64,000 bases of DNA from Buxus sempervirens (Eukaryota; Streptophyta; Magnoliopsida; Buxales; Buxaceae), in NCBI GenBank assembly GCA_947561395.2, contig OX387184.1, positions 44,258,766 through 44,322,765 on the forward strand, written 5' to 3'. The translations under genes and the position numbers were made by a program. Positions 33,193-45,533 of the stretch are shown here, piece by piece (position 1 is the first letter of the stretch; the number at the start of each line of letters is the position of its first letter). A model generated the notes under the pieces. It did no database searches, was not told where the DNA came from, and worked only from the letters and a program-made list of their open reading frames with translations.

Positions 33193-34044
33193 GGGGTAAG
33201 ATCTTTTAAACAATTACACCGTTTGTTCGGTGTTAACTCTTGGATGACAATGCCATATGGTTGGCATTTTAAACTTTATTTAGCCGGTTTCTCGGCTTTT
33301 TATTTAAACGGTAGTTTTTTGCATGTCTTTAGATGCGTAACATACTAGTTTTATTTCATATCAACTGCTCGTTACAGAAAGACTAAAACTTGAAATAAGA
33401 ACAAACAAAATGTATTTATTTCAACATTGATCTTTTATACAATCAAAGCCGAGCTCTTCCGGCTCTTTCACATAACCAAGGCCAGATGTTTCAGCCGGGG
33501 CTTGATAATACAGCCGGGGCCGGTATGTCCCTGAAATTGCTCCGCGCGCCAATCATGGATGGCGTAAGCGAGGGCCAGTTCAATCAAAGGGACAAAAGGA
33601 AAGAGGGGGGGAATGGCGACTACTCCGACCGGCGTAAATGTTGGTCGGAGAAGAGAACTCTCGTCTCTGCCCAGAACTCGGTGGTTGAAGACCAGCCGTG
33701 ATGGGGTAAGCGAGAGTGGAGCCGCCTTTTCCGATCCCGCTCATTCCTATGAAGTAATCGGCTTTGTTGACCTCTTCTTCTTCGATCATCTCCTTAGTCC
33801 GTAGTTGGCTTTTGATCGCTCGCCATTTCCTTTCCTTCATATTACTCAGCTTTCATTTCTTGAAAGAATGGCGAACCTCACCTTTAGTATTTATGGACCG
33901 AATGTTCAGAGGAAGATCAATGGATTTGAGAGGATCTCAAGAAGATCTTCTATTTCGGTCTAATCCACATCGTGTATTGTCGGCGCTTTGATCTAACAAT
34001 GCCATTTATTTGGCGTTGCAGGTACTGAGCAGTAGATATTTATT
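33193..34044. other. Convergent intergenic stretch of outer element
   Basis: Between antisense gene B and the integrase stop. Apart from the small minus-strand ORF at 33472-33840 it holds no recognisable gene. It should contain both transcript ends. Confidence 0.45.
33472..33840 (-). CDS. Small unrecognised sense-strand ORF region after integrase
   Basis: An 86-codon ORF (33580-33840) contains EMIEEEEVNKADYFIGMSGI, and an overlapping frame towards 33472 reads AYAIHDWRAEQFQGHTGPG. The two may be one small protein of about 120 residues with a frameshift near 33590. It lies between the convergent ends of integrase and antisense gene B. I do not recognise it. It could be a chance ORF in GC-rich DNA. 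Confidence 0.25.
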
Positions 34045-35499
34045 TTATTCCTGATTTTCCTCGGGTTGGTTATCGATTTCGCGGCTTTCCCATAGAGTGG
34101 GAAAATACCGTTTTAAAAACTGGCCGTTGATAATTTTTTTTTCTTGGCCGTCTAATGATTGTATGTGATATGCCCCCCCGGGCAATACTTTGCTGACTTG
34201 CAGTGGTCCTTCCCATGTAGGTGACCACTTTCTGTATAAGGAGTCCTTTTTTCCTATTGGTAGAAGTGTTTTCCACACTAGGTCTCCTTGAGCAAATGAC
34301 TTGTGCTTCACTCGGCGGTTATACGATCTCGCAATCCTTTGTTTAAGTGCCTTTTGTCAGTCTAGGGCTAGTTTCCTCATTTCTCCCAAGTCTTCTAACT
34401 CGACTAACATTGCTTCTGTGTACTCCTTGGGAGTAAAATTATTTTGAATAGCCACCTTCAAAGATTTGACCGTGATCTCCACTGGAATAACTGCCTCATG
34501 ACCGAAGGTTAAGGCAAAAGGGGTAGTTCCAATAGATGTCTTGTAAGACATTCGATACGCCCATAATGCTTCAGATAGAAGTTTGTGCCAACTTCTTGGC
34601 TTATCTTCAATCATCTTTCTCAGAATATTTTTCAACACTTTGTTGGTTGCTTCCGCCTGCCCATTTGCTTGTGCGTAATATGGTGTCGATTGAATCATTC
34701 TGATGCCATATGTTTTGGCAAATTCCACCATTTCTTGTCCCACAAAAACAGTGCCTGAATCGGTCGTGATGGTTTCTGGGATACCGTATCTGTGAATTAT
34801 CTGCTCCCTGATAAACTCGATCACATCCGATTGTTCCACCTTTTTCAAAGGTTTGGCTTCCACCCACTTGGTGAAGTAATCGGTAACTACTATGATGAAA
34901 TTATGTAGCCCAGTTGAAGGAGGATACACCTTTCCGATAAAATCCATTGCCCATCCTCTGAAGGGCCATGGTTTGACTATTGTCTGTAATTCGAATGCTG
35001 GTACCCTTTGAACGGGTCCATGTTTTTGACATTCTTGACATCTTGTGGCGAATGTTTGGCAATCCTTCAATATTGAAGGCCAGTAATAACCATGCCGACG
35101 TAATAACCATCGCATCTTGATTCCAGCCTGGTGTGCGCCACAGACCCCTTCATGTACTTCGGCCATTACTAACATAGCCTCTGTAGGGTTGACACATCTA
35201 AGTGGGATGTCGTCAATACTCTTTTTGTATAATTCACCGCCCAGAATGAAATAGTTGGCGGCTTTCCTTTTGGTTGATCTGCTAGTCTTCACAGTAGGAT
35301 CTTTGAGATATCCCCAGATTTCACCTCTCCAATCTTGTTGTATTGTCTGATTACAACATGCCAGTGAATCTACTAAAAATGGTCTTTTCTCGGAATTGGG
35401 GAGAGATTGTACGGTCACTGTTCTGATTGAGTCACGCAGTCTGAGTCCGGATGCTAACTGGGCCAATTCATTGGCTTGGTAATTTCCTTCCTCGGCCAA
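34045..35499 (-). pseudogene. Outer element integrase, broken
   Basis: The zinc-binding part (HEGVCGAHQAGIKM and CQECQKHG) and the catalytic core (WAMDFIGKV, TTDSGTVFVG, ANGQAEATNKVLKN) are intact, with D, D and E present. A TGA (34357-34359) splits off the C-terminal segment 34045-34311 (GDLVWKTLLP, WEGPLQVSK). The junction with RNase H upstream is frameshifted near 35490. Confidence 0.88.
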
Positions 35500-37619
35500 T
35501 GTTCAAATTCGATTCTATTGAACTGCTGGGCCAAGAATCTCGCTCTTCGTAATAAGAGTACCAGTGACTCGTTATTGCAGTTATATATGCCCTCAATTTG
35601 CTTCAAGACGAGTTGGGAATCCCCAACAATATTGACCGCTCGAGCACCCATTTCCCATAAAATTTTCAATCCTATAATCGTAGCTTCAAACTCCGCTTGA
35701 TTATTCATAGACAATTCTTCTAGCTGAAATGCATGTTCGTGCTTGTCGCCGGTTGGTGAAGTTATTACCACTCCAATCCCAGAAGCGAATTCTGTTTTTG
35801 AACCATCAAATTCCAGTGTCCATGGTTGGAATTCAGCATAGCAAAAACTGCCATGAAACACTGGGATATCAAGTTCTTTTTCTTGTACGCTGGATGGATG
35901 ATCGGCCAAAAAATCGGCCAACGCTTGCCCTTTTACCGCTTTCTGCGGTACATATTTGAAGTCAAACTCCATCAGAGTCAAAGTCCATTTCCCGAGTCTA
36001 CCACTCACCGTGGGTCGAGTGAGCATATATTTAACCACGTCGGTGGCTGCTATGACAAAAATTTCTCTGGCCGAAAGGAGATAATGTCGCAATTTGGTAG
36101 CTGCATAGTAAAGCGTGAGACATAACTTTTCTAGATTAGTGTACCTTTCTTCTACCGGAGTGAGAAATTTGCTAAGATAATAAATGGCCTGCTCAAACCC
36201 TTGTTCATTCTCTTGGGCCAATAAGACTCCAATCGAATCATTTGCAGCCGCTATGTAAAGCTTTAGCGGCCGTTCTTTTGAAGGTGGTACTAAAACCGGT
36301 GGTGTTGCCAGATATTGCTTGATGCTTTCGAACGCGGCTTGGTGCTCCTCATTCCAAATAAATTCTTCAGTATCTTTGATCTTTAGTAATGGAGATAGGA
36401 CCGTGATCTTTCCGGCCAAGTTTGAAATGAATCTCCTCAAGAAATTCACTTGGCCGAGCAATCTTTGTAGCTGTTTCTTGTTGGCCGGTGGCTTGGCCTC
36501 TATGACCGACTTTGCCTTATTTTTGTCAACCTCTATTCCTCTTTGGTGTACGAGAAAGCCTAGAAAATTTCCGGCCGATATTCCAAAGGCACATTTTAAT
36601 GGGTTCATTTTCAAGCTGTACTTTCGAAGTCGCTCAAAAACCCGCTTTAAATGTTGTAAGTGGTCTTTCTCGGTCTAAGATTTTATCACTATATCATCAA
36701 TATATACCTCGAGTATCTGACCGATCATATCATGGAAGATAAGATTCATCGCCCTCTGATAGGTTGCACCAGCATTTTTCAACCCGAAGGGCATAACTAC
36801 CCAACAGTAAGTTCCTAATGCTCCAGGGCAACGAAATGCCGTTTTAGCTACATCATCTTCGGCAATAAAAATTTGATTATAGCCGGAGTGGCCATCCATG
36901 AATGACAAATACTTATGCCGTGATGCATGATCAACTAAAAGATCAGCGATCGGCATTGGATATTCATCCTTGGGTGTTGCAGAATTCAGATTGAGGAAGT
37001 CAATACATACCCTAATTTGACCATTCTTTTTTATTACAGGCACCACGTTAGAAAGCCAATCAGCATATCGTATTGGCCTAATGAACCCGGCTGATAAAAG
37101 CCGTTCTATTTCAACCTTTACTTTACATATCACGTCGTCACCCATCCTCCTTGAAGGCTGTCTGAATGGTTTGAATTTCGGCTTGATATGGAGCATGTGT
37201 TCTACCATTTTTCGATCCAACCCTGGCATCTCTTGGTAAGTCCAGGCAAAACAGTCCGAATATTCGGCCAATAGTTTTTCCATTTCTTGTCTGACCGAAG
37301 GTGGTAGTAACTTGCTTATGAAAACAGGCTTTCGTTCTGCTTTTGTTCCCAGGTTGATTTCTTCCAATGGATCCTGGGTGTCTACCTTCAGGTCTTCTAG
37401 CTTGGCTAGTGCTGCTTGCAGATCGGCGAGAGTAATCTCATCCCGATCTTGTATCCTTTCATCATCTTGTTCGTTGATGAATTCGGCCGAGTTCACCATT
37501 ATCTCGCCGTTTTCCGGCCATTCCTGATCCTGTTGCAATTTCCCTACTTTTTCTTCCTGCATGTAAGCCATCATCTTTCTTAAGACGGCCTCTGCAACTT
37601 CTGATGGTTTAACCATCAT
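35454..37619 (-). pseudogene. Outer element reverse transcriptase and RNase H, broken
   Basis: The first part (36675-37619) has the pre-RT block (DCFAWTYQEMPGLD), the RT core (IKKNGQIRVCIDFLNLN, YLSFMDGHSGYNQI, MPFGLKNAGATYQRAM) and a YIDD catalytic box. A TAG (36675-36677) immediately after IVIKS separates it from 35454-36614. That part carries the RT-linked RNase H (IYYLSKFLTPVEERYTNLEK) and a second, archaeal-type RNase H (WTLEFDGSKTEFASGIGVVI, NNQAEFEA, VGDSQLV), the Tat hallmark. Confidence 0.9.
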
Positions 37620-38556
37620 TTGGTAGTTCTTTGAGTTCGGCGACTGCGGCTACCTCTGTAAGCCGGTGTTGCGCCGATTGTAGTATAGCCGAACTTGAAG
37701 CGATCGGCTGCCCATTCTTGTCATATCCATTAAATGAAATAGGTTTTACCCCTTTGTTATAAAGGGATGCATGTGCGGCATTGGAATCTACGGCAAATGG
37801 CCGCTTGTCGGCTTTCACTTCTTCGATCTTGCCATCTTTTCAAAACAGCAACGATTGGTGTAAAGAATATGGTACACATCTATTCGAATGGATCCAATCT
37901 CTTCCCAGCAATGTGTTGTATCCGGCTGATGATTCAATCACGAAGAATGTCGTGAGAGATTGCCGTGCCCCAACCGTTAGTTCGATTGGGAGGATTCCTC
38001 TAGTTCCTGTAATACCCCCTGCAAAGTTAGTAACAGTAATTTCGGAAGGAATTAAATCCGAATAAGACTTACCTAGCTTCTTCAATGTGGAGATCGGGAT
38101 GAAATTTATTGCTGCCCCATTATCAATTAGAATTCTATTGATAGGGATCCCGTTCATGTGCGCCTTTATAAATAAAGGCCTCAGATGTTGAGTCATGGCT
38201 AAAGATGGTTCAACAAAACATACCTCTCCAACCGGACCGATTTTATCATCATCGGCCGGTCTTTGGTCTTTTTCCTCTTCCTCGAGGTGTTCCAGATCGA
38301 TCACATACAAAGCTATTGGATCTTCCTCTTCATTGATCTCTTGTAACCGTGGCAATTCCTGGCTCGCCCTGAAAGTCATAGGTAAAGTGAGGACCATATG
38401 GCAGTCAAGTGGTATCGGGGGCATCCGGCCGAAACAAATTTCAGCTATTGACGCATCAGCACTCACAGGAGGTTGACTCAGTGACTCGCTTATCTCGTCT
38501 TTCGGAGTTTCGAGCGTCAATTCCTCCGTTATTTCTACCGTAGAAGGAGTTGAGAT
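37609..38556 (-). pseudogene. Outer element protease region, interrupted
   Basis: The aspartic protease is visible at 37840-38550: NRILIDNGAAINFIPISTLK and YNTLLGRDWIHSN. Its active site is Asp-Asn-Gly-Ala. A frameshift near 37830 leads to the linker (37609-37818). Upstream the frame is cut at 38557 by the solo LTR and resumes at 41868. Confidence 0.82.
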
Positions 38557-39610
38557 CCTGCTGTGCGCGCGTGGGAAACGCGGCACGGGGTAATTCGGAG
38601 TCGCCACCGCCTGATGGGGTGCAGGCGGACACCTGGGTGCCTAATCTTGTCTATTTAGGGCTTTTGGTCTGCGGCTTGAGATTCTAAGTTTGTTCTCGGT
38701 TGTGGGCTGGGGAAGTCCGTAGACACCCCAATCCACCCCGTCGGATGACGGGTCCCGTGGGTTCCCTATCTTGAGTCAGCTTTTCACTTTGGTTCTCACC
38801 CGGTTCCTAATCCCGTATGTAATTCAGATAGAGTCTTGGCGGGACCACCTGAGTTGGTGTGGGTCCCTTTAGTTGATTTTATCTTTTCTTGCTTAAGTGA
38901 TCTGGGTCTGATTGGGTGGGCCCCGTTGGAAGGCCCACGGTGTTCTTGGTGGGCTTGGGTAAGCCCATGTGCCCCTGGTGGGCCTCCACCTAGCCTAGGA
39001 GGCCCTGTGGGCTTTTGGATAATGAGTTGGTTTTATTAAGGTTTAAGTTGAAACTTAGGTGTCTTTCATGCAAGTAGCGGGCCGGATCGGTTGGTGGGTC
39101 CCTTAGATGGGCCCACATGGTGACCAAGCAAGTTGAATTTTATCTTTATCTAATTTTTACCCAAGTGGGCTTGGTCATTGGGCTTGGGGCCCATGATCCA
39201 GGCCTCGGGCTTTGGAAGCCCAGTTCCTCGGGGTTTAGGGCTTGCACCCTAACCCGGTTCGGTTGGTGGGCGTTAGCGGGCCCGACAGGCCCTAGCCCAT
39301 GGCCTCGGCCAAACCACGCAGTTCATGCATTCATATATATGGCAAGGCTCGGGTGGGCCGCATTGGGTTTGGCCCACCCGACTCAAATTGGTTCACTTTT
39401 GCTTAGATTAGTTAATTAGCATGCCTGGTGTCCATTGGGCTTGGTGGGCCCCGTTGGAAGGCCCACTAGTGTACCAAGTTGGACCGGTGGTCCAGGTCCC
39501 AAGTTGGGTTTCCGGGTGACCCAGAAACCCTGTTGGTTCAGTGGTTTTTGGTTCAAATTGCTCCAAATTTCGGCAAGACATCCAATCATACAAAAAACAT
39601 ATTTTCTGGG

Positions 39611-39676
39611 TGTATCCGGTCTTAGTGGCCGGATACACATGGGCCCTAGGTGATCCGGCCTGAGTTGCCGGATCAC
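39611..39676. repeat. Palindrome pair, 27-bp units 39 bp apart
   Basis: Unit 39611-39637 has TGTATCCGG-type arms and unit 39650-39676 has GTGATCCGGC/GCCGGATCAC arms. The second unit differs in sequence but keeps the 10-7-10 format and the 39-bp step. Confidence 0.8.
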
Positions 39677-41033
39677 CTAAAAATTGCCTTTTTGCGGGCC
39701 TTGGCCATTGGGGTGGCTTCCAGGGGTTTCCTAAGGTCTTTCTAAGGTTTGGTGGGCCCCTAGGAGGGCCCACACTAGCTCAGGTTTGAGGGAGAAGCCT
39801 CATTTGGCTTTTTTTCTTGGTTTCTTAGCTAGACAAGGGAGAGAGGGGAGGGCAACGGGGTTGCTACCCTTCATTTCCAGCGACCAACAGTACTGAGATG
39901 GGGTCTTAGCACCCCACATTTCATAACCTCACATCATTAATCTGTAAACCACTTAAAGGAAAATAATCATGCACTTCAAGCTACCCAAATCCAAGCTAGC
40001 TAACCGGCTGTAGAAAGACACAACAGCAACTAACAATGGAATTTTGGATGGGCTTCGGGCAAGTAAAAAAGGGGCTAATCAGCACATGGATATAGGGGGC
40101 TACGGCAACGTGCATGCAAGGGTTGAGATGATAAAAACAGTGGCTTGCATGTAAGAGAATCTAATCCAATATGCAAGAAGAACAGGGAATAAATGCTAGC
40201 CCGATCCTATCATGCACGACACTGTCACAAGAGGATCCCATGCAAAACAAAACAATCAACCCGACATATATAAGATCAACACAAGTATGACCTGGCATGC
40301 CTCACCTATGACCTTCAGCAAGGTCTGATCCCCAGCCTCATGATCACACAACTACAAGAAGCAACGAGAGAAGGGAAGAGAAGGGGGGTTCACAGGGGTA
40401 CATTGGACAAAAATGGAAGGGGAACATACCCCCCTCTTTATGGGAACAAGACATGCAGCCTAATGAAGCTGGCCATGCAAACCAGTAGCCAACATGCACA
40501 TACCAGATAAACTATAACAGCAGTTCAAGGAAGCCCAAAAGTGCACACATCAAACCCTCTTCTCTCCCTAGGATGAAATATGAACTTCCTCCCTACTTGG
40601 AGGCTTCCATGGTGTAAAAAAAACATGCAAAAAATGCAGGAGATGGCAGCTCCCAACCATGGTAGGCCACACACTTTTCCAACTTCCCGAAATGTATCCA
40701 ATCTCATATATATAAAAAATAATGGGACAAGAAGTGATACCTGATGGTTAGTCGGTTGTTTTGTATGGTGTAGGCAGCTCCTTGAAGCCCAACAGCAGCT
40801 GGAGATCCTTCTCCTTGACAGCAACAGCAGGTATCCTCCTTCTTGGTGGGGTGAAGATGGAGAGGAAGAAGGAGGTCAAGGGTTGGAGCCACCTTGGGGT
40901 GATTTGGGGTGGTGGTGGAGGCAAGGAGGGTGCTGGGAGGAAGGATACGAATGGAGAGGAATGTTTGGAAAAAGCCCAAAATAGACCAACCCTTGGAAAG
41001 GGGGCTGCTGCCCCCTTTTATAGAAAAACTTAA

Positions 41034-41281
41034 TGTATCCGGACTTGGAGTCCGGATACACTATACATCATGTGTATCCGGACTCCAAGTCCGGATACAT
41101 TAAGCTTCCTTTGTATCCGGACTTGGAGTCCGGATACAAAACATAATAATTGGCAAAATTGAATTCCGCCACGAATTTGTCGGAGAATCGACGCGAATCT
41201 CGCCGAGCAAATCTTCGTATCCGGCCTTGGAGTCCGGATATACATACAGGTATGTGTATCCGGTATATTTGACCGGATACA
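41034..41281. repeat. Palindrome array, five 27-bp units, directly upstream of a TATA box
   Basis: Units start at 41034, 41073, 41112, 41216 and 41255. Steps are exactly 39 bp within the first three and within the last two. Arms are TGTATCCGGA-like and complementary. The TATA box at 41015-41022 (minus) lies 12 bp downstream in the sense direction. Confidence 0.87.
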
Positions 41282-41867
41282 AATCGAAAAATTACGGATT
41301 TGCCCTTCGACTTGACCGATTCGACCGATTCGACCGATTTGACACTTTTGGATATCTACGGATTGCCCCGCACGAATTTTTGTTTAGTCCTTGAGATTTT
41401 TGGATATTCAAGATTTAGTCCCCGAGATATTTTGCTGCGTTGGCAGCCACGTGTGCAGTTCCTGCGCCACGTGTGCAGTTTCCGGCTTTTGCAGCCCGGA
41501 AACTTCGACAGCTCATATCTCTTTCATCTGATCTCTGATTTGAGCAAACTCAATTGCGTTGAACTCGTATCGGAGCCCTCTATTCAATGACATAGGGTTA
41601 AGCACTTGGCACGGGGTTCGAGGAAAAGTCAACTTTCGGCTCATCCTCAAGTTTGACTGCCCGTAGAACCCTCATCCGGACTCCGATTCCAGCAAACTCA
41701 GTTGCGTTGGAACCGTGTCGAGATTCTCTATCCATTGGGATAAAGCAAGGTGGCCAAGTTTTATCTGATTAAAAGGTCAACTTTTCACCCCTTAGGGTTT
41801 GACTTTCTGCCCAGGGTTTGTATTTTTGGTTTTTCTGGGAGCGCAAAAATGAGGTGCTTACACCTGC

Positions 41868-42738
41868 TATATTCAGTTAACAATTGTTCAACTAACAATT
41901 GTTCTCCTTCTCCTCCGGCGAAATTGTCCGTCAATTCTTCGTCCGAAACCAGCCTTTCGGTTACTGCATTGGAATTGTGTTCGGGCGTAGTATCTGGAGC
42001 AACTGATGAATCGGGTAATGGGCTCCTTACGAGCCTTTGTGGTTTTGGAATGCGTCTTTTGGCGACAAACCTAGAAGACCAATATGGCTTGGATGATCCA
42101 TTACTCTGTTCCTGGTATCGTCTCTTAGCTTGCTGTCGCTGCCAGCGTCGCTTCTGCGTTCTGGTTAGTTCTGCGATACTTGCCTGCGCATGGAAAGGAA
42201 ATTTAGGATGAGTCAATCTTTTCCAGTGACCATCTTGAATAATAGGGGGTTTTACCATCCTGGGTTTGACCCTGTTTACCATCCTATATTGTTCATGAGT
42301 CATATAGCCGCTTTCCCTAGTGGAGCTATATGTGGCTGCCGTCCTTGTCGGCGAGCCTACTTGTCTTCCAGAAGTCAAGTATAATGGTTTCTTGCCCCCT
42401 GAGCGTGGCGGGCATCTTCATGCTTGATGGATTTTCCTTTATACTGGGAATGCTGGTATTCTGTTATCACTTTTTGCCTGCAGTCTTGGCAAAGGTAATC
42501 TGGTGATATTTCTATTTTCTCCGGAATCCTGCATGGCGCATCATTATTAATGGAAGAATCCTCTGAGGATTTGGCAACCGTCTTCGGTCGCTTTCTGGTT
42601 GCCACTTGATTGGAAGATAATTCAGAGGAAGCCGAAGCCCATCTCTTTGTTGTTATCTCATTAGGATCTCGCTTTCTGCTTTCTTCCATTCTGGGTTCGC
42701 GCCTGGATTTATGCCACCATTCGCCCCATATTTCACCT
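41868..42738 (-). pseudogene. Outer element gag C-terminal region, fragment
   Basis: Two minus-strand frames (41868-42378 and 42375-42738) carry a Lys/Arg-rich gag-like stretch (KRRWQRQQAKRRYQEQSN) and a cysteine motif (YLCQDCRQKV). It is the piece of the outer gag-protease left between the two solo LTRs. The frame changes near 42375. Confidence 0.65.
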
Positions 42739-44825
42739 CTCCTTGTGAGACATGGGAAAATCACCGGAATGATGATCTCTCCGTCAACACACGGGCTCAA
42801 CGCAAAAATGGGAGAGTCGCCACCATTCATAATTTTGGGGTGAGAATGGACACCAAAGGATAAAAAATAAGCAAAAATAGCCAAAAAGTGCTAAAAGGCA
42901 AATTCTAGGGTAAAAATAACCCTACTTGAAAATCAAATCCAGAGATGGGTAAGGGGATTAAATTATGAACGGGGGAAGGTGTTAGGCACCCCCATTCACC
43001 CACACAAGGTGGTTGCCAAGTGTTTGTTCATGCTAAAAGAAAATAGGAAGCTTGCTAAAAAATCATGAAAAGCCTTAAAAAAAGAACAAGTGTATGATAT
43101 ATTCACATGAAGATCCAAATGGATTTCAGATCTTCTCTTATGTCAATATCATTTCTGAAATGTCATAAAAGGTAGAAATCAAAGCAAAAGTTGTTCAAAA
43201 CCAAGTTGAGGCAAATCCGGAGCATTCGGTGAAAAGTAATGCCATTTGTCTTGAAATCACTCAAATCCAATTTTAAATCAAATCAAACCAAATCCATTTA
43301 AAAGATTATGGTAAATAATAGTCTCATGCAAAATTTCAAGTAATTCCGGTTGAAAACCTAGGAGTTATGCTCCTTTAAAGTTGCTGCTGGGGATATTTAA
43401 AAGTGATAAGTAGGCAACTTTGAAAAATCACCTAGAATAATCCACTCCATAAAAACTCACGAAATTTGGTGTGATTGAAGTCTGTATGGCCATCTTTCAA
43501 AAGAAACTAGCCTCATACAAAAACTCATTCGGATGTGCCTTGGGTGGTCTCCCGAATAGGCCCCGAAGATCACAGATTTACCCAGAAAAGTGTCATTGAG
43601 CAGTTCTGAGTAAATCGGCTACCAATAATTCACATGGAGTCAAAAAATTATGAAACCAACTGGATTTAAAAATAGACTCATAAAGGAGTGCTCAGAAACA
43701 AAAATCACTCGAATCGGACTTAAAACGAACACATGGCGCTCCGTCGGAGTGACAAGCTCTGTATTTGAACCTGAACTGTCCAATCAACTTCGACAGAGAA
43801 GTGTCACAAATCCGTTTGATAGAAATTTATGAAATTTGGTGGAAATAAACGAGACAGCCTCACCTTTCCCATGGTTCCAGAATCACTCCAAAATTCATCC
43901 GGACGATGAAGTTATGAGCGTCCGAAGTAAGGGTACAGGTGCTGTCCAGTTAGGCCCTTTTTGAGTAAAACCAACTCAAAATTGTGATAAAGTGTGTGCC
44001 ATTCGTGCAAGATGAACACAAATCTTTGAAAAATCATTTGAAAACATTCCAGAATTGATTGAGGCCATTTATTTGAGATTTATCACAATAAATGCAATAA
44101 ACCCCAAATATGAGCCTATCCCGCCAAAATGGCACTATGTATGTGCAAATGTGAAAAACCAAACAAGATCAATAGCATGCATACATATTCACCAAAATGA
44201 GGTTCTAAAATAGCCTAGGTTTCCGTTCCATTATCGTTTCCCTCTGTTCTCTCTCCCCGTTAAACACGGTTCTTCAAGATAATCAAGGGTACTTTGAATA
44301 TGAAACGGTTTACAATCAATCAAAAGGCTTTATGCTACATAGGTTCTAATGCTAGGGTCAATCCCCAGTCTCATTTCTCCTAGATCCTGCCTCCACGTTT
44401 TACGGCTAGGGGGAGTCTCGAGATACTTTGAGCCGGGGAAGGGTTTTCACACACAAAGAAGGCCTTATTCTACAGAAAGGTAGAAGAATAGATCTAGATC
44501 TAGGAATGTAAAGACAGAAAATAAAAGAAAAGTTTGAGGCTTACCTGGGTTCTGGATGCGATCCCGCAGCAGTTTTCTTCTTCTCTTGGAGTTCTTCTTG
44601 GCGAGAATTCAAAACAAGAGTTAATTGCCATTTGCTTGAGGAGGAGCCTCCTATTTATAGGCAAAGGTTAGGGTTAGGGTTGGTGAGAATGGTAGACACA
44701 ACATAATGTCTATAGCCCACCAACCTTAACCCTAAGGCTATTTCCGAGATTTTCCCTCATTTAATGAGGGATATGATGGTAAAAGTGAAAAGCTCTCGGA
44801 AAACCCTAATTTTGAGCAAAACTTA

Positions 44826-44969
44826 TGTATCCGGCATATCAGGCCGGATACAAAAGGGTCTTAATGTATCCGGCATATAATGCCGGATATACTAAGGATT
44901 GCTTGTATCCGGTATGTTCCACCGGATACAATGGAAAATACTTGTATCCGGCCTAAGTTACCGGATACA
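44826..44969. repeat. Palindrome array, four 27-bp units, exact 39-bp period
   Basis: Units start at 44826, 44865, 44904 and 44943. Arms are TGTATCCGG(C/T) and the matching complement, and centres are unrelated. The array lies about 170 bp upstream (sense) of the LTR TATA box. Confidence 0.92.
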
Positions 44970-45009
44970 AGGAAAAAAGCCTTTTTTCCGAATTTTAACA
45001 CAGGCAATA

Positions 45010-45080
45010 CTTATTTACATGTAATATCGTTTAAGTAAATGTTTAATCTCCATTTACTTAAGATATTACATGTAAATAAG
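45010..45080. repeat. Near-perfect 30-bp stem-loop in LTR U3
   Basis: Arm 45010-45041 and arm 45051-45080 are reverse complements except for a 2-base gap or mismatch near the loop side. The loop is TTTAATCTC. The copy-1 LTR has a less perfect version at 2742-2823. Confidence 0.85.
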
Positions 45081-45533
45081 CAAACACCCCCCCATTTGAA
45101 TCCATTAAAAATAGTTCCAGACCCAAATTCCAAGTGAATAAAAAGTCAACTTTCCAGTTCTAGGCAAAATTCCGATTTTTCAGGTTTGGAAAAAAGGTTC
45201 AATATGTTAAAACCAAGGTATTCGCCAAGATTTAAAATCTCAAAAAATTCTTTTATGCAATAACATGGCTAAAAACCTGATTATCGAGAAAAATTATCTT
45301 GAAATCTGGCTTAAAAAAATATTTCATTTTCTGGGGTCAAAAGTCAACAAAATTCAACCGGAAAAAGTTTGACTTTGCACAAAAGATTGAATTCGGGCCT
45401 TTTCCTTTTCCGTTTTGGATTCAAATGGGTTAAGTATCTCAAACCCAATGCAAAGAACTGAAAATTCTAATAAAATATTTCTCTCCTTCAAGATTTATCA
45501 AAAATCGTGCAATTTTGGGATGTCTACACTCCT

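Larger units (their letters stand above)
38562..41862 (-). mobile_element. Solo LTR of a second family (3301 bp)
   Basis: It starts TGTGCGCGCG and ends GGTGCTTACA, and the target duplication is CCTGC (38557-38561 and 41863-41867). There are no internal genes. A TATAAAAG box is on the minus strand at 41015-41022, directly downstream (sense) of a palindrome array. The middle is rich in GGGCCC/TGGGCC words. ORFs such as 39117-39419 are GC-rich noise. Confidence 0.85.
42744..45528 (-). mobile_element. Solo LTR of the Tat-like family, copy 2 (2785 bp)
   Basis: It starts TGTGAGACATGGG and ends GGATGTCTACA, with target duplication CTCCT (42739-42743 and 45529-45533). The TATA box is at 44652-44659 (minus), the palindrome array at 44826-44969 and a long hairpin at 45010-45080. 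It is inserted in the outer element's gag. Confidence 0.9.

Noticed and set aside
39117-39773. Gly/Pro/Trp-rich ORFs on both strands
   Set aside because: Produced by repeated TGGGCC/GGCCCA words in the solo LTR of the second family; no conserved domain.
41750-42211. Plus-strand ORF of 153 codons
   Set aside because: It is antisense to the outer gag fragment and crosses the solo-LTR border at 41862, so it cannot be an old gene.
44826-44969. CRISPR-like array
   Set aside because: Regular repeats with variable spacers recall CRISPR, but the DNA is plant nuclear, the unit is a split palindrome with its own variable centre, there are only 2-5 units, and no cas genes exist.
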